5,474 nucleotides of DNA from Nitratireductor sp. (lineage in GTDB: Bacteria > Pseudomonadota > Alphaproteobacteria > Rhizobiales > Rhizobiaceae), in assembly GCA_020441735.1 (NCBI GenBank), contig JAGRLQ010000291.1, positions 1 through 5,474 on the forward strand, written 5' to 3'. A program made the position numbers and the translations under genes. Every line of letters begins with the position of its first letter. Within the stretch, counting starts at the first letter, position 1. Below, one piece after another: positions 4,036-5,474 of this stretch. The notes beneath the pieces are model-generated. The model was not told where the DNA came from. It ran no database searches and saw only the letters and a list, made by a program, of their open reading frames with translations.

Positions 4036-5474
4036 TTATTCGCCGGGCGCCCAGCCGCCGATTGCCTTGACTTCAAGATACTCTTCCAGGCCCCATTTTC
4101 CGCCTTCGCGGCCATTGCCGGACTGTTTGTAGCCGCCGAAAGGCGAGGGCGAGGAACGGAACTTGCCGTTCATGTCGACCATGCCGGAGCGCAGCCTGCG
4201 GGCAACCCGGTTTGCCTTGGCGCCATCCTGGGTCTGTACGTAGTTGGTCAGGCCGTAAGGTGTATCGTTGGCAATCGCGATGGCCTCCTCTTCATCGTCG
4301 AAGGGCATCATGGAGAGCACGGGGCCGAAAATCTCCTCGCGCATGACCGTCATGTCGTTGCTGCAATCGGTAAACACGGTCGGGCGCACGAAGAAGCCGC
4401 GGTTGAGGCCTTCCGGCCGGCCGATGCCACCCGCAACCAGTCTTGCGCCTTCCTTGATACCCGCTTCGATCAGACCCTGGATCTTGTTGAACTGCGCCTC
4501 GTTGACTACCGGCCCAATATGCCGGCCGGGCTCTGAAGCGAGATTGACAGTCATTTTTTCCGCCGTCTCGCGGGCCTCATCGACCGCCTGGTCATAGCGC
4601 GAGCGCTCGACCAGCATGCGGGTCGGTGCATTGCAGGACTGGCCGGAATTGTTGAAGCAGTGCAGCACACCACGCTTGACCGCCTTTTCGTCGGCGTCTG
4701 CAAAGACGATGTTGGCGCCCTTGCCACCCAGTTCAAGCGAAACGCGCTTGATTGTATCCGCTGCATTCTTGGAGATGGCGATGCCGGCGCGCGTCGAGCC
4801 GGTAAAGGACACCATATCGATGTCGGGATGGCCGGAAAGTACTGTGCCGACGCCCGGACCGTCGCCATTGACCATGTTGTAGACACCGGCGGGAACGCCG
4901 GCCTCGTGCAGGATCTGCGAGAACAGGATGCCGGAAAGCGGTGACTGCTCGGAAGGTTTCAGCACCATGGTGCAGCCTGCCGCCAGCGCCGGGATCACTT
5001 TCAGGGTGATCTGGTTCATCGGCCAGTTCCACGGCGTAATCAGGCCGCAAACACCGATCGGCTCATGCAGAATGCGATCGTTGGGAGTTCCGGGGTGCTT
5101 TTCCTCCTCGAACTCGAAGGCTTCGAGCGTGTCGATGAAATTCTGGATATGCTCAAAGCCGGCGCCGAATTGGGAAGCTTTCGCCATGTCGATGGGGGCG
5201 CCCATTTCCTGGGAGATCGCCTCACCCATGGCATCGCTGTTCTTCGCATAGACATCGAGAATGCTGCGCAGAAGGTCGAGCCGTTCCTGCTTGGTGGAGA
5301 GCGACCAGGTGGCGAAAGCGGTCCTGGCGGCGGCAATCGCCGATATTGCGTCCGCTTCTCCGCCGAGCGAAATCGTCGCGCATGCTTCTTCCGTCGAGGG
5401 ATCGATTACCGGAAAGTCCTTTCCCTCGATCGGGTTGGTCCATTTGCCATTGATGTAGAATTGGCGTTCTTCGC
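4036..5474 (-). CDS. NAD(P)-dependent aldehyde dehydrogenase, lacking only the first few residues
   Basis: This enzyme oxidises an aldehyde to the carboxylic acid with NAD(P)+. There are 478 visible residues, from EERQFYINGKW at the window edge to the TAA at 4036-4038. The codon before the first visible one ends in GC and so is not ATG; at least two residues are missing, probably little more, as family members are about 475-480 long. Numbered from the first visible residue, the ALDH marks are TPWNWP (146-151, N149 of the oxyanion hole), LKPSE (171-175), FTGSTRAG (223-230) of the nucleotide fold, LELGGKGAN (246-254, E247 general base), NNSGQSCNAPTRM (274-286, nucleophile C280), EEIFGP (379-384) and SPFGGYKQSGNGREGG (442-457). 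All catalytic residues are intact. It resembles the CddD/SSP0762-type ALDH group, but the substrate is not readable. Many internal ATG codons exist, including one at 5229, which would cut off a conserved N-terminal region. Confidence 0.95.
   Translation of the reverse strand, partial: EERQFYINGKWTNPIEGKDFPVIDPSTEEACATISLGGEADAISAIAAARTAFATWSLSTKQERLDLLRSILDVYAKNSDAMGEAISQEMGAPIDMAKASQFGAGFEHIQNFIDTLEAFEFEEEKHPGTPNDRILHEPIGVCGLITPWNWPMNQITLKVIPALAAGCTMVLKPSEQSPLSGILFSQILHEAGVPAGVYNMVNGDGPGVGTVLSGHPDIDMVSFTGSTRAGIAISKNAADTIKRVSLELGGKGANIVFADADEKAVKRGVLHCFNNSGQSCNAPTRMLVERSRYDQAVDEARETAEKMTVNLASEPGRHIGPVVNEAQFNKIQGLIEAGIKEGARLVAGGIGRPEGLNRGFFVRPTVFTDCSNDMTVMREEIFGPVLSMMPFDDEEEAIAIANDTPYGLTNYVQTQDGAKANRVARRLRSGMVDMNGKFRSSPSPFGGYKQSGNGREGGKWGLEEYLEVKAIGGWAPGE

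Noticed and set aside
3982..4536. Plus-strand open frame (184 codons) opposite the aldehyde dehydrogenase C-terminus
   Set aside because: It is antisense to conserved ALDH motifs and has no recognisable features.
1..5474. Search by eye for tRNA/rRNA genes, CRISPR arrays, insertion sequences, attachment sites and defence genes
   Set aside because: No spaced repeats, terminal inverted repeats, transposase, integrase or clover-leaf-like sequence was found; nearly all sequence is explained by seven conserved housekeeping-type genes.

Overview
The window looks like ordinary chromosomal DNA from an alphaproteobacterium, most probably Rhizobiaceae (Agrobacterium/Rhizobium-like). The clues are moderately high GC, tight co-directional packing, a trpF-trpB pair, a DUF2852 membrane protein (a family I know mainly from Alphaproteobacteria), and protein sequences that read like rhizobial orthologues. 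All seven recognisable genes lie on the minus strand, so transcription runs from high to low coordinates. No plus-strand gene, RNA gene, mobile element or CRISPR array is supported.

In transcription order, the first block is an aldehyde dehydrogenase (4036-5474, missing only its extreme N-terminus), an NADPH-dependent FMN reductase-like flavoprotein (3413-4000), and pyrF, orotidine-5'-phosphate decarboxylase (2688-3395). The gaps are 35 and 17 bp and both downstream genes have a good Shine-Dalgarno sequence, so they are probably cotranscribed. A 186-bp gap follows, with weak hairpins behind pyrF and a candidate heat-shock-sigma (RpoH)-like promoter overlapping a 12-bp palindrome. It leads to a DUF2852 protein (2010-2501) with one membrane segment and a coiled coil. 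A convincing Rho-independent terminator (about 1949-1980) closes that unit.

The second block is a YgjP/DUF45-type zinc metallohydrolase with HExxH (1111-1872), then trpF (355-1044), phosphoribosylanthranilate isomerase. After 17 bp comes the start of trpB (1-337, C-terminal part outside the window), the tryptophan synthase beta chain. trpB starts at GTG, as fixed by a strong AGGAG site and the lack of an in-frame ATG. TrpF and TrpB catalyse late steps of tryptophan synthesis; in rhizobia trpFBA is normally one operon. pyrF supplies UMP for pyrimidine synthesis.

I do not see a new defence, mobile or otherwise exotic system. The points worth a second look are regulatory: the DUF2852 upstream region (RpoH-like boxes, palindrome, complementary arm to the Shine-Dalgarno), an inverted repeat abutting the start of the YgjP-like gene, and the overlapping GTGA arrangement at the trpB start.
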